From the NCBI GenBank assembly GCA_030054025.1, contig JASGCQ010000014.1, positions 1-40,084 of the forward strand: DNA of 40,084 nt, written 5' to 3'. The position numbers and the translations under genes were made by a program. This DNA is from Phycisphaerales bacterium. Its GTDB lineage: Bacteria; Bacteroidota; Bacteroidia; Chitinophagales; Chitinophagaceae. Positions within the stretch are counted from its first letter, which is position 1, and every line of letters begins with the position of its first letter. Below the pieces are notes generated by a model. It was not told the origin of the DNA. It did no database searches and saw only the letters and a list, made by a program, of their open reading frames with translations. Below, in pieces: positions 25,934-35,585 of the stretch.

Positions 25934-26693
25934 TGAGGCGCAGACTATGCGTTCGTTTGCGCAACAACTTACTCACTATCCCCTCTTGATCAATTTTATC
26001 TATTACGACACAACCGGCTGTTTCGGTGGCATGGATGATATAATGCTCGTTAAGCAAAATACCCACATGATTGATTCGTCCGTCGGCATTGCCAAAAAAA
26101 GCCAAATCGCCACAACGCACTTCTTGCAAAAAGGAAATCGTTTCACCTTGTAGAGCTTGCTGCGCAGCATCTCTCGCAATTTGGATACCGTTCATCTTCA
26201 TCACTATTTGGCTAAACCCAGAACAATCTATACCCTCATGACTACGACCACCCCATAAATAAGGGGCGCATCGAAAAGAAGAGGCGTATCGTTCGATATT
26301 TTGAGCATCCGGTTTCAGTTCAGCAATAGCGAGCTTCTTTCCTTTGTACTTCGCTTTTTGCCCACCAAGCAATAGTGAACCCGACTTGATAGTCGCGCCC
26401 CAAGGCAAAAGGATTTCGGCTTCGGCACTGATGAGTTTGCTGCCCAAGCCCATTGTCAGGTATTTGGGTGCTTTATGAAATTCCCTTTTACTCAATAATT
26501 GCAATTGCCCCAATAGGCACCAACCTTCATATTCATCGTCAATACTGCGTATAAAAGCCCAATAATTATTTTGCACTTGCAACACTTCGGCATGTTCTCC
26601 ATAAAGCAATTGGCTCAGCAATTCGGCTCGATGCGAAGGCTCTTTACGCATTGCTAAAACATTGACGCTACAAGTAGCAAAATACAATACCAT
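25917..26693 (-). CDS. NlpC/P60 family cell-wall peptidase with N-terminal SH3-like domains
   Basis: A 258-residue protein with a bacterial SH3-like region (about 5-120) and a C-terminal NlpC/P60 cysteine peptidase domain. The catalytic triad is visible: C157 in GIDCSGF, H209 in NHVGI and H221 in IIHAT. YLWGGRSHEG precedes the Cys as in the family. It would cleave D-Glu/DAP-containing stem peptides of peptidoglycan. No classical signal peptide is seen, so export is uncertain or a start further upstream is used. It is divergent from the PD-(D/E)xK gene. Confidence 0.9.
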   Translation of the reverse strand: MVLYFATCSVNVLAMRKEPSHRAELLSQLLYGEHAEVLQVQNNYWAFIRSIDDEYEGWCLLGQLQLLSKREFHKAPKYLTMGLGSKLISAEAEILLPWGATIKSGSLLLGGQKAKYKGKKLAIAELKPDAQNIERYASSFRCAPYLWGGRSHEGIDCSGFSQIVMKMNGIQIARDAAQQALQGETISFLQEVRCGDLAFFGNADGRINHVGILLNEHYIIHATETAGCVVIDKIDQEGIVSKLLRKRTHSLRLIKRFF

Positions 26694-26776
26694 AATTTTT
26701 TGAAACAGATTGGAACAGCAATATTAGACCTTTGCAACTATTCTACAAAATGAGCTTACTTTGCAAGCTACGCATC

Positions 26777-27220
26777 ATGTTACCTCTTCCCTTATTAGAG
26801 CATCTCGAACTCAAAACCAAAACCGAAGCCAACATAAAATTGGCATGGGATATTGTGCGCAAAAAATGGATTCAACTGACACCCGAAGAGTATGTGCGCC
26901 AAGCTTTGCTTCATTATTTCATTCAGCAAAAGCACTATCCTATAGGTTTAATAGCTGTAGAAAAACAAATCAAATATGGCAGTTTGGACAAACGCTATGA
27001 CATTGTGGTTTTTGACCGCAAACAAGCTCCTTGGCTATTGGTAGAATGCAAAGCACCAGGAGTACCCATTACACAAAACACACTGTACCAACTCTTGCAA
27101 TACCACTCCCAAATACCATGCCCCTATTGGTTGCTGAGTAACGGTATGGAATCACATTGTGCGCAAGTAAGCGCAACAATAAATTGGTTAAATGAATTGC
27201 CTCAATATCCTACAGATTGA
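26777..27220 (+). CDS. Stand-alone HsdR-N-type PD-(D/E)xK protein
   Basis: A 147-residue protein matching the small 'type I restriction enzyme R protein N-terminus' (HSDR_N_2) family. The nuclease core is visible as D75 (RYDIVVFD) and E90-C-K92 (LLVECKAPG), the D...ExK pattern, preceded by a conserved-looking YVRQALLHYFI helix. No helicase domain follows and no hsdM or hsdS is nearby, so this is not a restriction system in itself. These single-domain proteins are common in Bacteroidota and their role is not established. I start at the ATG at 26777; an in-frame start 15 codons upstream is less likely. Confidence 0.8.
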   Translation: MLPLPLLEHLELKTKTEANIKLAWDIVRKKWIQLTPEEYVRQALLHYFIQQKHYPIGLIAVEKQIKYGSLDKRYDIVVFDRKQAPWLLVECKAPGVPITQNTLYQLLQYHSQIPCPYWLLSNGMESHCAQVSATINWLNELPQYPTD

Positions 27221-27284
27221 TATTTTTATATAAAACAAAACATAGGCAATAGGATTAACCCGCCAATCATATACTGCTAAGCCT

Positions 27285-27292
27285 TATCTTTG
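27285..27292 (+). promoter_or_regulatory. -7 element (TATCTTTG) before the efflux cluster
   Basis: Exact TAnnTTTG match ending 5 bases before the TTG start at 27298. If real, the transcript would be nearly leaderless. If not, the promoter lies further upstream. Confidence 0.4.
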
Positions 27293-27297
27293 TTTCC

Positions 27298-27690
27298 TTG
27301 AAAAAATTCATTGCCATATCATTCCTCACAGCTTACCTGCTCTCAACTACTGAATTACATCAGCTGTTGAAGTTGCCTTTTTTGGTAGAACACTTTGTGG
27401 AGCATAAGGAACAAAACAAACGAATGACCCTATGGCAATTTCTGAGCTTACATTATGCCGAGGGAAATGCGAAAGATGCCGATTACGAAAAAGACATGAA
27501 GCTGCCCTTTAAATCACACGATTGTTGTAGCAGTATCAATATTGTCGCCTTTATAGCGCAGCCTATAGCAGCTTTTACCATACAAGAAAGGCCTATTTAT
27601 CGAACACAAAAATCTTTTAGTACGCTTAAAGAGGTATGCTTACGCGCTTCTTTTCTATCCAATATCTGGCAACCACCCAAAACCTGCTAA
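27298..27690 (+). CDS. Small His/Cys-containing protein preceding the metal-efflux genes
   Basis: A 130-residue protein with an N-terminal hydrophobic segment (about 3-17) that could be a signal peptide or anchor. It is followed by a histidine- and acid-rich stretch (LVEHFVEHKEQNK, about 28-40; FLSLHYAEG, about 48-56) and KSHDCCSS (about 72-79). I do not know a named family. From memory, similar short proteins precede CzcA/CusA genes in other Bacteroidota, where a metal-binding or sensing role would make sense. The start codon is TTG and no upstream ATG is available. It lies 100 bases before the transporter and is probably in the same transcript. Confidence 0.65.
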   Translation: MKKFIAISFLTAYLLSTTELHQLLKLPFLVEHFVEHKEQNKRMTLWQFLSLHYAEGNAKDADYEKDMKLPFKSHDCCSSINIVAFIAQPIAAFTIQERPIYRTQKSFSTLKEVCLRASFLSNIWQPPKTC

Positions 27691-27790
27691 TTATTTATTG
27701 CTTTTTTTGAATCATCCGATATAGGCCAACAACAAGGCACTCCTTTGCGATGGACTACATTTTAATTACAGTATTTAATTACACATAATC

Positions 27791-30700
27791 ATGTTGCATA
27801 AAATCATTGAGTTTTCCATCAGGAACAAACTCATCATTGGACTATTGGTATGCGCCCTTATAGGATATGGCATATACCAAACGAGTCAATTACCTATTGA
27901 TGCAGTTCCCGACATCACCAACAATCAAGTACAGGTCATTACTGTTGCACCGTCCTTTGGAGCAACAGATATAGAACGCTTAATCACATTCCCTATTGAA
28001 CAAGCGAATAGTAATATCAACGGACTGAAAGAAATCCGCAGTTTCTCCCGTTTCGGGCTTTCGTTGGTTACTGTAGTATTTGACGACAATACAGATATTT
28101 ATTGGGCTCGCCAACAAGTAGCTGAACGCCTACAGAAGGTACAAACCCAGATACCCAAAGGCATTGGCAATCCAGAGTTAGGCCCCATCACAACAGGACT
28201 TGGCGAGATTTATCAATACGTCATCAGACCCAAAGCAGGTTATGAAAACAAATATAATGAAACAGATTTGCGCACCATACAAGATTGGATTGTACGCAGG
28301 CAATTGTTGGGTGTAAAAGGAGTAGCTGAGGTAAGCAGTATGGGCGGCAAGCTAAAACAGTATGAGATAGCCGTAAACCCCAATAAGCTCCAATCGTACA
28401 ACATCACCATACACGATGTATTCAATGCACTTGAAAAAAACAATCAAAACACAGGAGGAGCTTATATCGAATGCGGCCCAACGGTATTATTTATTCGTAG
28501 CGAAGGACTTATCGGCAACAGAGCAGACATCGAAAATATTGCCATCAAAGCTACATCAAATGGAACACCCTTGTTTATAAAAGACGTAGCCGATGTAAAC
28601 ATAGGCTACGCCACTCGATATGGTGCTATGTGCTACAACGACAAAGGCGAAGTGGCCGGCGCAGTAGTGATGATGCTCAAAGGAGCCAATAGTAGTGCCG
28701 TTATTAAAAACGTAAAAGATCGAATTGCACAAATACAAAAAACAATGCCAGAAGGCGTTATCATCGAACCATTTCTCGACCGCACCAAAATGGTGGATAA
28801 CGCTATTGGAACGGTAGAGAAAAATTTGATGGAAGGAGCACTCATTGTCGTATTCATTTTGGTACTCTTCTTGGGCAATTTTCGAGCAGGTTTTTTGGTG
28901 GCATCTGTCATTCCTTTAGCAATGCTATTTGCTATCATCTTGATGAACACATTTGGGGTGAGCGGCAATTTGATGAGCCTTGGTGCTTTGGATTTCGGCT
29001 TGATTGTAGATGGCGCAGTGATTATAGTAGAAGCAGTCATGCACACCTTATCGCACAGCAAAAAATTTAGCCCCATCAACAAACTAAGCCAAGATGATAT
29101 GGATGTGCAGGTGAGCAAGTCGGCAAGCAAAATGATGAATAGTGCTGTATTTGGGCAAATCATTATCCTAATCGTCTATTTGCCCATATTTACCCTACAA
29201 GGTATTGAAGGTAAAATGTTCAAGCCCATGGCACAAACAGTTGCCTTTGCCCTATTAGGAGCTTTCATTCTTTCCCTTACCTACATACCAATGATGAGTG
29301 CTTTGTTTTTGAGTAAAAGAATACAGCACAAAGCTAACCTTTCGGACAAAATAATGCGCCACATTGAACGTAATTATCAAAAATGGCTATCTAAAATTTT
29401 GCGATTCCCAAAAACCGTTTTAGCAAGTGTACTTGCTCTATGTATCCTTGCTATTATCACCCTTAGCTTTATGGGAGGCGAATTCATTCCAGCGCTCGAA
29501 GAAGGCGATTTTGCGGTTGAGACAAGAGTATTGACCGGCAGCAATTTGAATACCTCCATAAAAAATACACAAGCGGCGGCACATATACTCAAATCAAAAT
29601 TTCCAGAGGTAGAAAAAATAGTTACAAAAATAGGAAGTGGCGAAGTGCCTACAGACCCCATGCCTATGGAGGCAAGCGATATGATGATTATTTTAAAAGA
29701 CAAAAGCAAATGGACTTCTGCCCATACCTTCAACGAGCTTTCAGAAAAGATGGGTGATGCACTAAAAGACATCCCGGGTGTAAGCTTCGGCTTTCAGTTC
29801 CCTGTACAGATGCGTTTTAATGAGCTAATGACGGGTGCCAGACAAGATGTAGTGTGTAAAATATTTGGCGAAAATCTAGACACACTGGCACGCTATGCCG
29901 AGCAATTAGGCAAAATAGTCTCTACGGTAAAAGGCAGCCAAGATCTATTTGTAGAGCCGGTAACCGGTATGCCACAAATTATCGTGAACTACAAAAGAGC
30001 ATCCATCGCACAATACAACCTAAACATAGAAGACATCAATAAAGTACTCCATACTGCCTTTGCAGGTCTGTCTACGGGATTGATTTTTGAAGAAGAAAAA
30101 CGCTTTGACTTGGTAGTACGATTACAAAACAATCAGCGCAAGAATCTCGAAGATGTGCAAAACCTGCTCATTCCTACACCGCAAGGCACTCAAATACCAC
30201 TGCAACAATTGGCGGAAGTATCTATAAAAGATGGTCCCAACCAAATACAGCGAGAAGATGCCAAGCGTAGAATCGTAGTCGGATTTAATGTACGCGACCG
30301 AGATGTTCAAAGTATTGTGAATGAATTGCAACAAAAAGTGGAGCAACAAATAAAATTACCTACGGGCTACTACATCGCTTATGGTGGTGCTTTCGAAAAC
30401 TTGAACGAAGCAAAAAAACGCTTAATGATAGCCGTTCCCGTTTCCTTAATACTCATATTTTTACTCTTATTTTTTGCTTTTGGTTCGGTCAAACAAGGAT
30501 TAATTATTTATACTGCCATTCCATTATCAGCCATCGGAGGGATATTCTTCTTAGCCTTGAGAGGCATGCCTTTCAGCATTAGCGCAGGGATAGGATTCAT
30601 AGCACTATTCGGTGTTGCCGTACTGAACGGAATTGTACTCATCGCCGAATTTAACCGGCTAAAAAAAGAAGGCATGAAAGATTTGTGCCGCATTGTATTG

Positions 30701-32143
30701 ATGGGTTCCAAAATGAGATTGCGCCCCGTTATGATGACCGCCTTCGTTGCCTCCTTGGGCTTTTTACCGATGGCTATCAGCAATGGATCGGGAGCCGAAG
30801 TACAAAGACCATTAGCAACGGTAGTAATCGGAGGCTTGATGTTTGCCACTTTGTTGACCTTGTTTGTATTACCCATTTTGTATATCGTTTTCGAAAAACT
30901 GGAATTTAAGCCCATGAAAAAAAACAAAGCTATTAACCTTAGCATCATACTAATCATTGCAGGCACAATAAATACTGCTGCACAAAAAAGCATAACACTG
31001 CAAGCGGCTATCGACTCTGCATATACCAATAATCGGGCTCAAAAAAATGAAGCCTTGAAAGTGCTGTATCAAAAACAATTAATCAAAACAGGAATCAATG
31101 TCGCGCCAATCCTTATTGTTGGCGAGTATGGACAAATCAATAGCGCCTACAGAGACAATAGATTTGGCATTACTCAGATGCTCAATTTCCCAACTGTCTA
31201 TAATAGACAAAAGAATTTGCTGAAAGAAGAATGGATCGCTATGACAGTAAACGCTTCGCTCAAAAAAGCAGAATTAAAAAAAATAGTCAGCGAAACATTT
31301 TATACCCTAGTCTATCTCAATGCAAAAGAACAATTACTCCTCAAAAGCGACAGTCTATATGCTGAATTTTTACGCAAAGCACAATTGCGATTCTCGAAAG
31401 GAGAAAGCAATGTATTGGAAAAAGCAACCGCTGAAACCCAAACAGCCAATATAAAAACACAGCTCCGACAATTGCAACAAGAAAAAGAAGTAATGCTAAT
31501 TCAATTACAACTCCTACTCAATACAGCAAACAGATATAGCCCAGACTCAAATAGCCTTAAATATGAACCAGCAGACCCGTTGAGGAATGGAGGTATAGAG
31601 GAACACCCGAGCTTGCTCCTTGCAAAACAATTAGAAAACCAAAGTAAGGCTAATGTAAAATTGGAGCAATCCAAATTGCTCCCCGACATCAGTATAGGAT
31701 ATTACAGTATGACAATGCTGGGCAACGGAGCAGACAATATACTGTACAATAGCAGCACGAGATTTCAATCCGCACAAGCAGGTTTAGGAATCCCTTTATG
31801 CTTGAGCGCACAAAGAGCAAAAATAAAAGCGGCTAAAATGTATCAGCAAATTACAGAGCAGCAATATTGGGAAGTAAAACAAAAAATAGAATCGGCACTC
31901 GAAAGCGCTACCGTACAACACCAAATCAATCTCGAAAACACACAATACTTGGAGCAAAACAGTCTGCAAAACATTGGACTCATCACCGATGCTGCCAACA
32001 AACAATTGATGAATGGCGATATTAATTATCTAGATTGGGTGATGCTCATCAATCAAGCAATCGGTATCGAAAACAGCTATTTAGACGCTGTAAAAGCACT
32101 AAACGAAAGCGCCATTCAAATCAATTTTCTCACCTCAAAATAA
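27791..32143 (+). CDS. CzcA/CusA-type heavy-metal RND pump fused to a TolC-like outer-membrane factor
   Basis: A 1450-residue fusion. Residues 1 to about 1035 are a complete heavy-metal-efflux RND pump: LPIDAVPDITNNQVQV (about 34-49), the helix-4 motif DFGLIVDGAVIIVE (about 413-426, closer to CzcA-type Zn/Co/Cd pumps than to CusA), two periplasmic loops and twelve helices. After MKKNKAINLSIILIIAG (about 1042-1058), a signal-like hydrophobic segment ending TAAQ, a TolC-type domain (about 1065-1450) follows, with long amphipathic helices and repeated Q/E/K-rich coils. The frame is uninterrupted. The signal-like segment would carry the chain into the periplasm and could be cleaved. The adaptor gene follows after 9 bases. 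Metal specificity is inferred. Confidence 0.93.
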   Translation: MLHKIIEFSIRNKLIIGLLVCALIGYGIYQTSQLPIDAVPDITNNQVQVITVAPSFGATDIERLITFPIEQANSNINGLKEIRSFSRFGLSLVTVVFDDNTDIYWARQQVAERLQKVQTQIPKGIGNPELGPITTGLGEIYQYVIRPKAGYENKYNETDLRTIQDWIVRRQLLGVKGVAEVSSMGGKLKQYEIAVNPNKLQSYNITIHDVFNALEKNNQNTGGAYIECGPTVLFIRSEGLIGNRADIENIAIKATSNGTPLFIKDVADVNIGYATRYGAMCYNDKGEVAGAVVMMLKGANSSAVIKNVKDRIAQIQKTMPEGVIIEPFLDRTKMVDNAIGTVEKNLMEGALIVVFILVLFLGNFRAGFLVASVIPLAMLFAIILMNTFGVSGNLMSLGALDFGLIVDGAVIIVEAVMHTLSHSKKFSPINKLSQDDMDVQVSKSASKMMNSAVFGQIIILIVYLPIFTLQGIEGKMFKPMAQTVAFALLGAFILSLTYIPMMSALFLSKRIQHKANLSDKIMRHIERNYQKWLSKILRFPKTVLASVLALCILAIITLSFMGGEFIPALEEGDFAVETRVLTGSNLNTSIKNTQAAAHILKSKFPEVEKIVTKIGSGEVPTDPMPMEASDMMIILKDKSKWTSAHTFNELSEKMGDALKDIPGVSFGFQFPVQMRFNELMTGARQDVVCKIFGENLDTLARYAEQLGKIVSTVKGSQDLFVEPVTGMPQIIVNYKRASIAQYNLNIEDINKVLHTAFAGLSTGLIFEEEKRFDLVVRLQNNQRKNLEDVQNLLIPTPQGTQIPLQQLAEVSIKDGPNQIQREDAKRRIVVGFNVRDRDVQSIVNELQQKVEQQIKLPTGYYIAYGGAFENLNEAKKRLMIAVPVSLILIFLLLFFAFGSVKQGLIIYTAIPLSAIGGIFFLALRGMPFSISAGIGFIALFGVAVLNGIVLIAEFNRLKKEGMKDLCRIVLMGSKMRLRPVMMTAFVASLGFLPMAISNGSGAEVQRPLATVVIGGLMFATLLTLFVLPILYIVFEKLEFKPMKKNKAINLSIILIIAGTINTAAQKSITLQAAIDSAYTNNRAQKNEALKVLYQKQLIKTGINVAPILIVGEYGQINSAYRDNRFGITQMLNFPTVYNRQKNLLKEEWIAMTVNASLKKAELKKIVSETFYTLVYLNAKEQLLLKSDSLYAEFLRKAQLRFSKGESNVLEKATAETQTANIKTQLRQLQQEKEVMLIQLQLLLNTANRYSPDSNSLKYEPADPLRNGGIEEHPSLLLAKQLENQSKANVKLEQSKLLPDISIGYYSMTMLGNGADNILYNSSTRFQSAQAGLGIPLCLSAQRAKIKAAKMYQQITEQQYWEVKQKIESALESATVQHQINLENTQYLEQNSLQNIGLITDAANKQLMNGDINYLDWVMLINQAIGIENSYLDAVKALNESAIQINFLTSK

Positions 32144-32152
32144 TTGTACCCA

Positions 32153-33292
32153 ATGAAAAGAACTCATTTTATCATGTGGATATCCGTATTGCTCTCTGCC
32201 TGCCACACAAAACAAAACACGAGTAATCAACAAGCTGCCGCAATCACAACAAATGAAATGCGCAGCAAACTAACAGATGCTCAATTAAAAGTAGCCAAAA
32301 TTGAATTAGGCGAATTAGAAGAAAAATCTATCTCATCTATCATTAAGGTAAACGGAAAAATAGACGTACCTCCTCAAAATATGGTGTCGGTGAGTATGCC
32401 TTTGGGCGGCTATCTCAAAACAACCAAATTATTGCCCGGAATGCACATCAGCAAAGGAGAAGTAATCGCCACTATGGAAGACCAACAGTATATACAATTG
32501 CAACAAGAATACTTGACGGCTAAATCAAAATTAATATATACCGAAGCTGAGTATAACAGACAAAAAGAACTGAACCAAAGCAAAGCCAGCAGCGACAAGA
32601 CTTTTCAACAAATACAAATGGAATACAGTAATCAAAAAATAGCCTTGAAAGCTTTGGGAGAAAAATTGCAACTCATCAATATCAACCCTAATAGCATCAG
32701 CGAAAACAATATCTCGAAGAGTGTCAATATTTATGCTCCTATCAATGGATTTGTATCAAAAGTAAATGTCAATATAGGGAAGTATCTAAACCCTGCTGAT
32801 GTGCTGTTCGAATTGGTAAACCCCAGCGATATACATCTCAACCTGATGATATTTGAAAAAGATTTAGACAAATTATTCGTTGGACAAAGTTTGGTAGCAT
32901 ACACGAACAACAAGCCTGATATAAAACATCCTTGCGAAATTATTTTAATCAGCAAAGACCTCAGTAATGAACGTTCGGCAGAGGTACATTGTCACTTCGA
33001 AGATTATGACAAATCATTGTTACCTGGCATGTACATGAATGCCGACATCGAAATCATAAGCAATAATACATTGGCTTTGCCCGAAGATGCCATTGTCAAT
33101 TTTGAAGGAAAACACTACGCTTTTATTGCACTGTCAGCTCATGAATTTGAAATGACCGAAGTTGTGTTAGGTGCCCAAGAAAATGGGTTTGTTGAAATTA
33201 AAAACAATCAAGTATTTACTCAAAAACAGATTGTTCGCAGCGGAGCTTATACCCTATTGATGAGTTTAAAAAATAAAGCTAATGAAGAATAA
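32153..33292 (+). CDS. Efflux RND periplasmic adaptor lipoprotein
   Basis: A membrane-fusion protein of 379 residues that would bridge the RND pump to the outer-membrane channel. It starts with a lipoprotein signal (SVLLSAC, C17). A barrel-sandwich hybrid domain follows (GGYLKTTKLLPGMHISKG and IYAPINGFVSKVNVNIG flanking), around a helical hairpin (about 100-175, AEYNRQKELNQ), and then a beta-barrel region (about 215-290). I start it at the ATG at 32153, since the earlier TTG gives no better signal. It is 9 bases downstream of the pump-TolC fusion and completes a tripartite system from two genes. No hairpin terminator is evident after it. Confidence 0.92.
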   Translation: MKRTHFIMWISVLLSACHTKQNTSNQQAAAITTNEMRSKLTDAQLKVAKIELGELEEKSISSIIKVNGKIDVPPQNMVSVSMPLGGYLKTTKLLPGMHISKGEVIATMEDQQYIQLQQEYLTAKSKLIYTEAEYNRQKELNQSKASSDKTFQQIQMEYSNQKIALKALGEKLQLININPNSISENNISKSVNIYAPINGFVSKVNVNIGKYLNPADVLFELVNPSDIHLNLMIFEKDLDKLFVGQSLVAYTNNKPDIKHPCEIILISKDLSNERSAEVHCHFEDYDKSLLPGMYMNADIEIISNNTLALPEDAIVNFEGKHYAFIALSAHEFEMTEVVLGAQENGFVEIKNNQVFTQKQIVRSGAYTLLMSLKNKANEE

Positions 33293-33739
33293 TCTAAGGA
33301 ATAACCATGTAACCTCTAAACCTGCCTTAGTGCCTCCTTGCGATTTTATTCCTGTCCTTTATGGTTGATGCACCAACACAACAAAGTACACACAGCTTTT
33401 TCACAAAGATTCGCAAAGGCTTTTCGCAAGAAAAAAATTCATCAAATAAAATGTTAGACGGGGGGCTTAAGGCATCACACATTTTCGATTTACGAACAAT
33501 CAAAAATGATTCAATCACCTGATTGCGCTCATTGGCTAAAACCCCTCTATTGCTAAACCTTTGCCTAAGCCTAAGCGACCTTTTTTTTACATAGTCTAGC
33601 TCCTTGATATCGATTGTCATTTTTGTTCCATCAGGCAACAAATTGAGTCCTTTTATAGTTTCTTAATTTTTTGTCTTGAATGCTGAATCTAACTGCTTTA
33701 TTGTCGCTGGGACCTTTCTAATAGTCAATCAATTTATCT

Positions 33740-33757
33740 CCCCCCCCCCAAAAAAAA
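33740..33757. other. C10-A8 homopolymer pair
   Basis: Ten C followed by eight A, directly beyond the RNase Y terminator on the transcribed side. This would be a slippage-prone tract, but it lies outside any gene. Confidence 0.7.
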
Positions 33758-33758
33758 C

Positions 33759-33798
33759 AAAGAGCGCAAATCCAAATTAAATTGAATTTGCGCTCTTT
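33759..33798 (-). terminator. Rho-independent terminator of RNase Y
   Basis: A perfect 13-base stem (33759-33771 pairing with 33786-33798; AAAGAGCGCAAAT/ATTTGCGCTCTTT) encloses a 14-base loop. On the minus strand a T-run (TTTGTTTTTTTT) follows. The rny stop codon is about 17 bases upstream. The plus-strand side also has a T5 run, so it may work in both directions. Confidence 0.9.
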
Positions 33799-33814
33799 TT
33801 ATCTCTTCATTTAT

Positions 33815-35389
33815 TTATCGTGCAATACTAACCGAGCGTAATTCGCGAATAACGGTTACTTTGATTTGTCCGGGGAATTGCATTTCTTTTTGAATTTTAT
33901 CGGCAATCTCGAAGCTCAAACGATCGCTGTCTGCATCGCTCACTTTTTCGGCTTCTACAATCACACGCAATTCTCTACCAGCCTGGATAGCATAAGCTTT
34001 TTCCACACCATTGTAAGCCGTTGCCAAATTCTCAAGGTCTTTGATACGTTGCAAATAGCTTTGCATCATCTCGCGACGAGCACCCGGGCGTGCACCACTG
34101 ATGGCATCGCAAGCCTGTACGATTGGTGAGATAATATAGGTCATCTCCATTTCGTCGTGGTGAGCACCGATGGCGTTCACAATAGATTCGTGTTCGCCAC
34201 ATTTTTCGGCCAATTTAGCCCCTAACAATGCATGGCTCAATTCTGTTTCTTCGTCTGGCACTTTACCAATATCGTGGAGCAAGCCCGCACGTTTTGCCAA
34301 TTTGATTACTTTCTGACCCAAACCCAATTCGGCTGCCATAATACCACAAAGATTGGCGGTTTCTTTGGAGTGCATCAGCAAGTTTTGACCATAAGAAGAA
34401 CGGAAACGCATTTTGCCCACCATACGCACAAGGTCTTTGTGCAAACCATGAATGCCCAATTCGATAATGGTGCGCTCGCCAATTTCCATAATCTGCTCTT
34501 CGAGTTGCTTTTTGGTTTTCTCTACCACTTCCTCAATACGAGCAGGGTGCATACGACCATCCTGAACCAAACGCTGCAAAGAAAGACGAGCGATTTCGCG
34601 ACGGAGTGGGTCGAAACAGCTTAAAACGATAGCCTCTGGGGTGTCGTCAATGATTAAATCTACGCCGGTTGCGGCTTCTAAAGCACGAATGTTACGTCCT
34701 TCACGACCAATAATCTGACCTTTGATTTCGTCTGATTCTAAATTGAATACCGTAATGGCGTTTTCAATTGTTTGTTCCGCAGCAGTACGTTGTATCGTTT
34801 GAATGATGATTTTTTTCGCTTCTTTGCTTGCGTTTAGCTTCGCTTCTTCCATGATGTCCTTTACATGGGTCATTGCTTTGGCACGCACCTCGTCTTTCAC
34901 CATCTCCATCAATTCGGCCTTGGCTACTTCGGCACTCAAACTGGCTACTTTCTCCAAGCGTTTGATATGCTCTTCTTGGTGCTTCTCTAATTCGCTGCGT
35001 TTCAAGTTTACCACCTCCAATTGCTTTTTCAGCGTTTCTTTGAGGCGGTCGTTTTCTTGGGTTTGTTTTTGGATGCTGGCGAGTTTGTCGTTCGCGCTTT
35101 GCTGTTGTTGTTTTACTCTGCCTTCTAGTTCAATTGCTTTCTGATTTCTTTGAAATGCTTCTTTTTCGTGGTCTGATTTTAGTTTTAAAAAATGTTCTTT
35201 AGCTTCTAATATTTTCTTCTCTTTGTTGGTTTCGGCAATGGCATTTGCATCTTCAATAAGTTTTTTTGCTTGGTTTTCAGCATCTTCTATTGCTTGTTTC
35301 GTGTTTTTGACAAAAATACTCTTGCCAATAAATATACCGATAACGATGGCTGCGACCGCAACCCCCGCTACAATGATTGTTTCTTGCAT
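33815..35389 (-). CDS. rny: Ribonuclease Y
   Basis: A membrane-anchored endoribonuclease that starts mRNA decay. The 524 residues comprise an N-terminal helix (about 4-24), a long coiled coil rich in K, E and Q (about 30-200), a KH RNA-binding domain with IIGREGRN (about 226-233) and an HD phosphohydrolase domain with LLHDIGK (H372, D373). The C-terminal region ends [11 protein letters not shown], as is typical. Length matches the family (about 520). It is single, divergent from the ABC protein gene and has a strong terminator. Confidence 0.97.
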   Translation of the reverse strand: MQETIIVAGVAVAAIVIGIFIGKSIFVKNTKQAIEDAENQAKKLIEDANAIAETNKEKKILEAKEHFLKLKSDHEKEAFQRNQKAIELEGRVKQQQQSANDKLASIQKQTQENDRLKETLKKQLEVVNLKRSELEKHQEEHIKRLEKVASLSAEVAKAELMEMVKDEVRAKAMTHVKDIMEEAKLNASKEAKKIIIQTIQRTAAEQTIENAITVFNLESDEIKGQIIGREGRNIRALEAATGVDLIIDDTPEAIVLSCFDPLRREIARLSLQRLVQDGRMHPARIEEVVEKTKKQLEEQIMEIGERTIIELGIHGLHKDLVRMVGKMRFRSSYGQNLLMHSKETANLCGIMAAELGLGQKVIKLAKRAGLLHDIGKVPDEETELSHALLGAKLAEKCGEHESIVNAIGAHHDEMEMTYIISPIVQACDAISGARPGARREMMQSYLQRIKDLENLATAYNGVEKAYAIQAGRELRVIVEAEKVSDADSDRLSFEIADKIQKEMQFPGQIKVTVIRELRSVSIAR

Positions 35390-35585
35390 CGTTTGTTATA
35401 AAAATGGGTTTAATCTATAAAATAGGTAAAGTAATGAACGAAAATTTTCATCTCGTAGTAACGTGCTAAGGTAATTAAAAGATTTGAAACAGCAATTATG
35501 TTGCAATAAATAAACAGGTTATCGCTGCGATTCGGAAGTCTTTTTTGATGGATAGACAAAATATTGTTGCATATTTGCGCTTAGG

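Larger units (their letters stand above)
33293..33814. other. 522-base gap with dispersed-repeat-like DNA
   Basis: An open frame on the minus strand (33327-33641, 104 codons, starting with TTG) has no recognisable domain, and the sequence is unlike neighbouring coding DNA. Its distal part, read on the minus strand, runs through CCTTTGCGAATCTTTGTG and GTGTGTACTTTG, the TTTG-rich intergenic wording found repeatedly in Bacteroidota genomes. I treat it as non-coding. A C10-A8 homopolymer (33740-33757) and the RNase Y terminator complete the gap. Confidence 0.5.
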
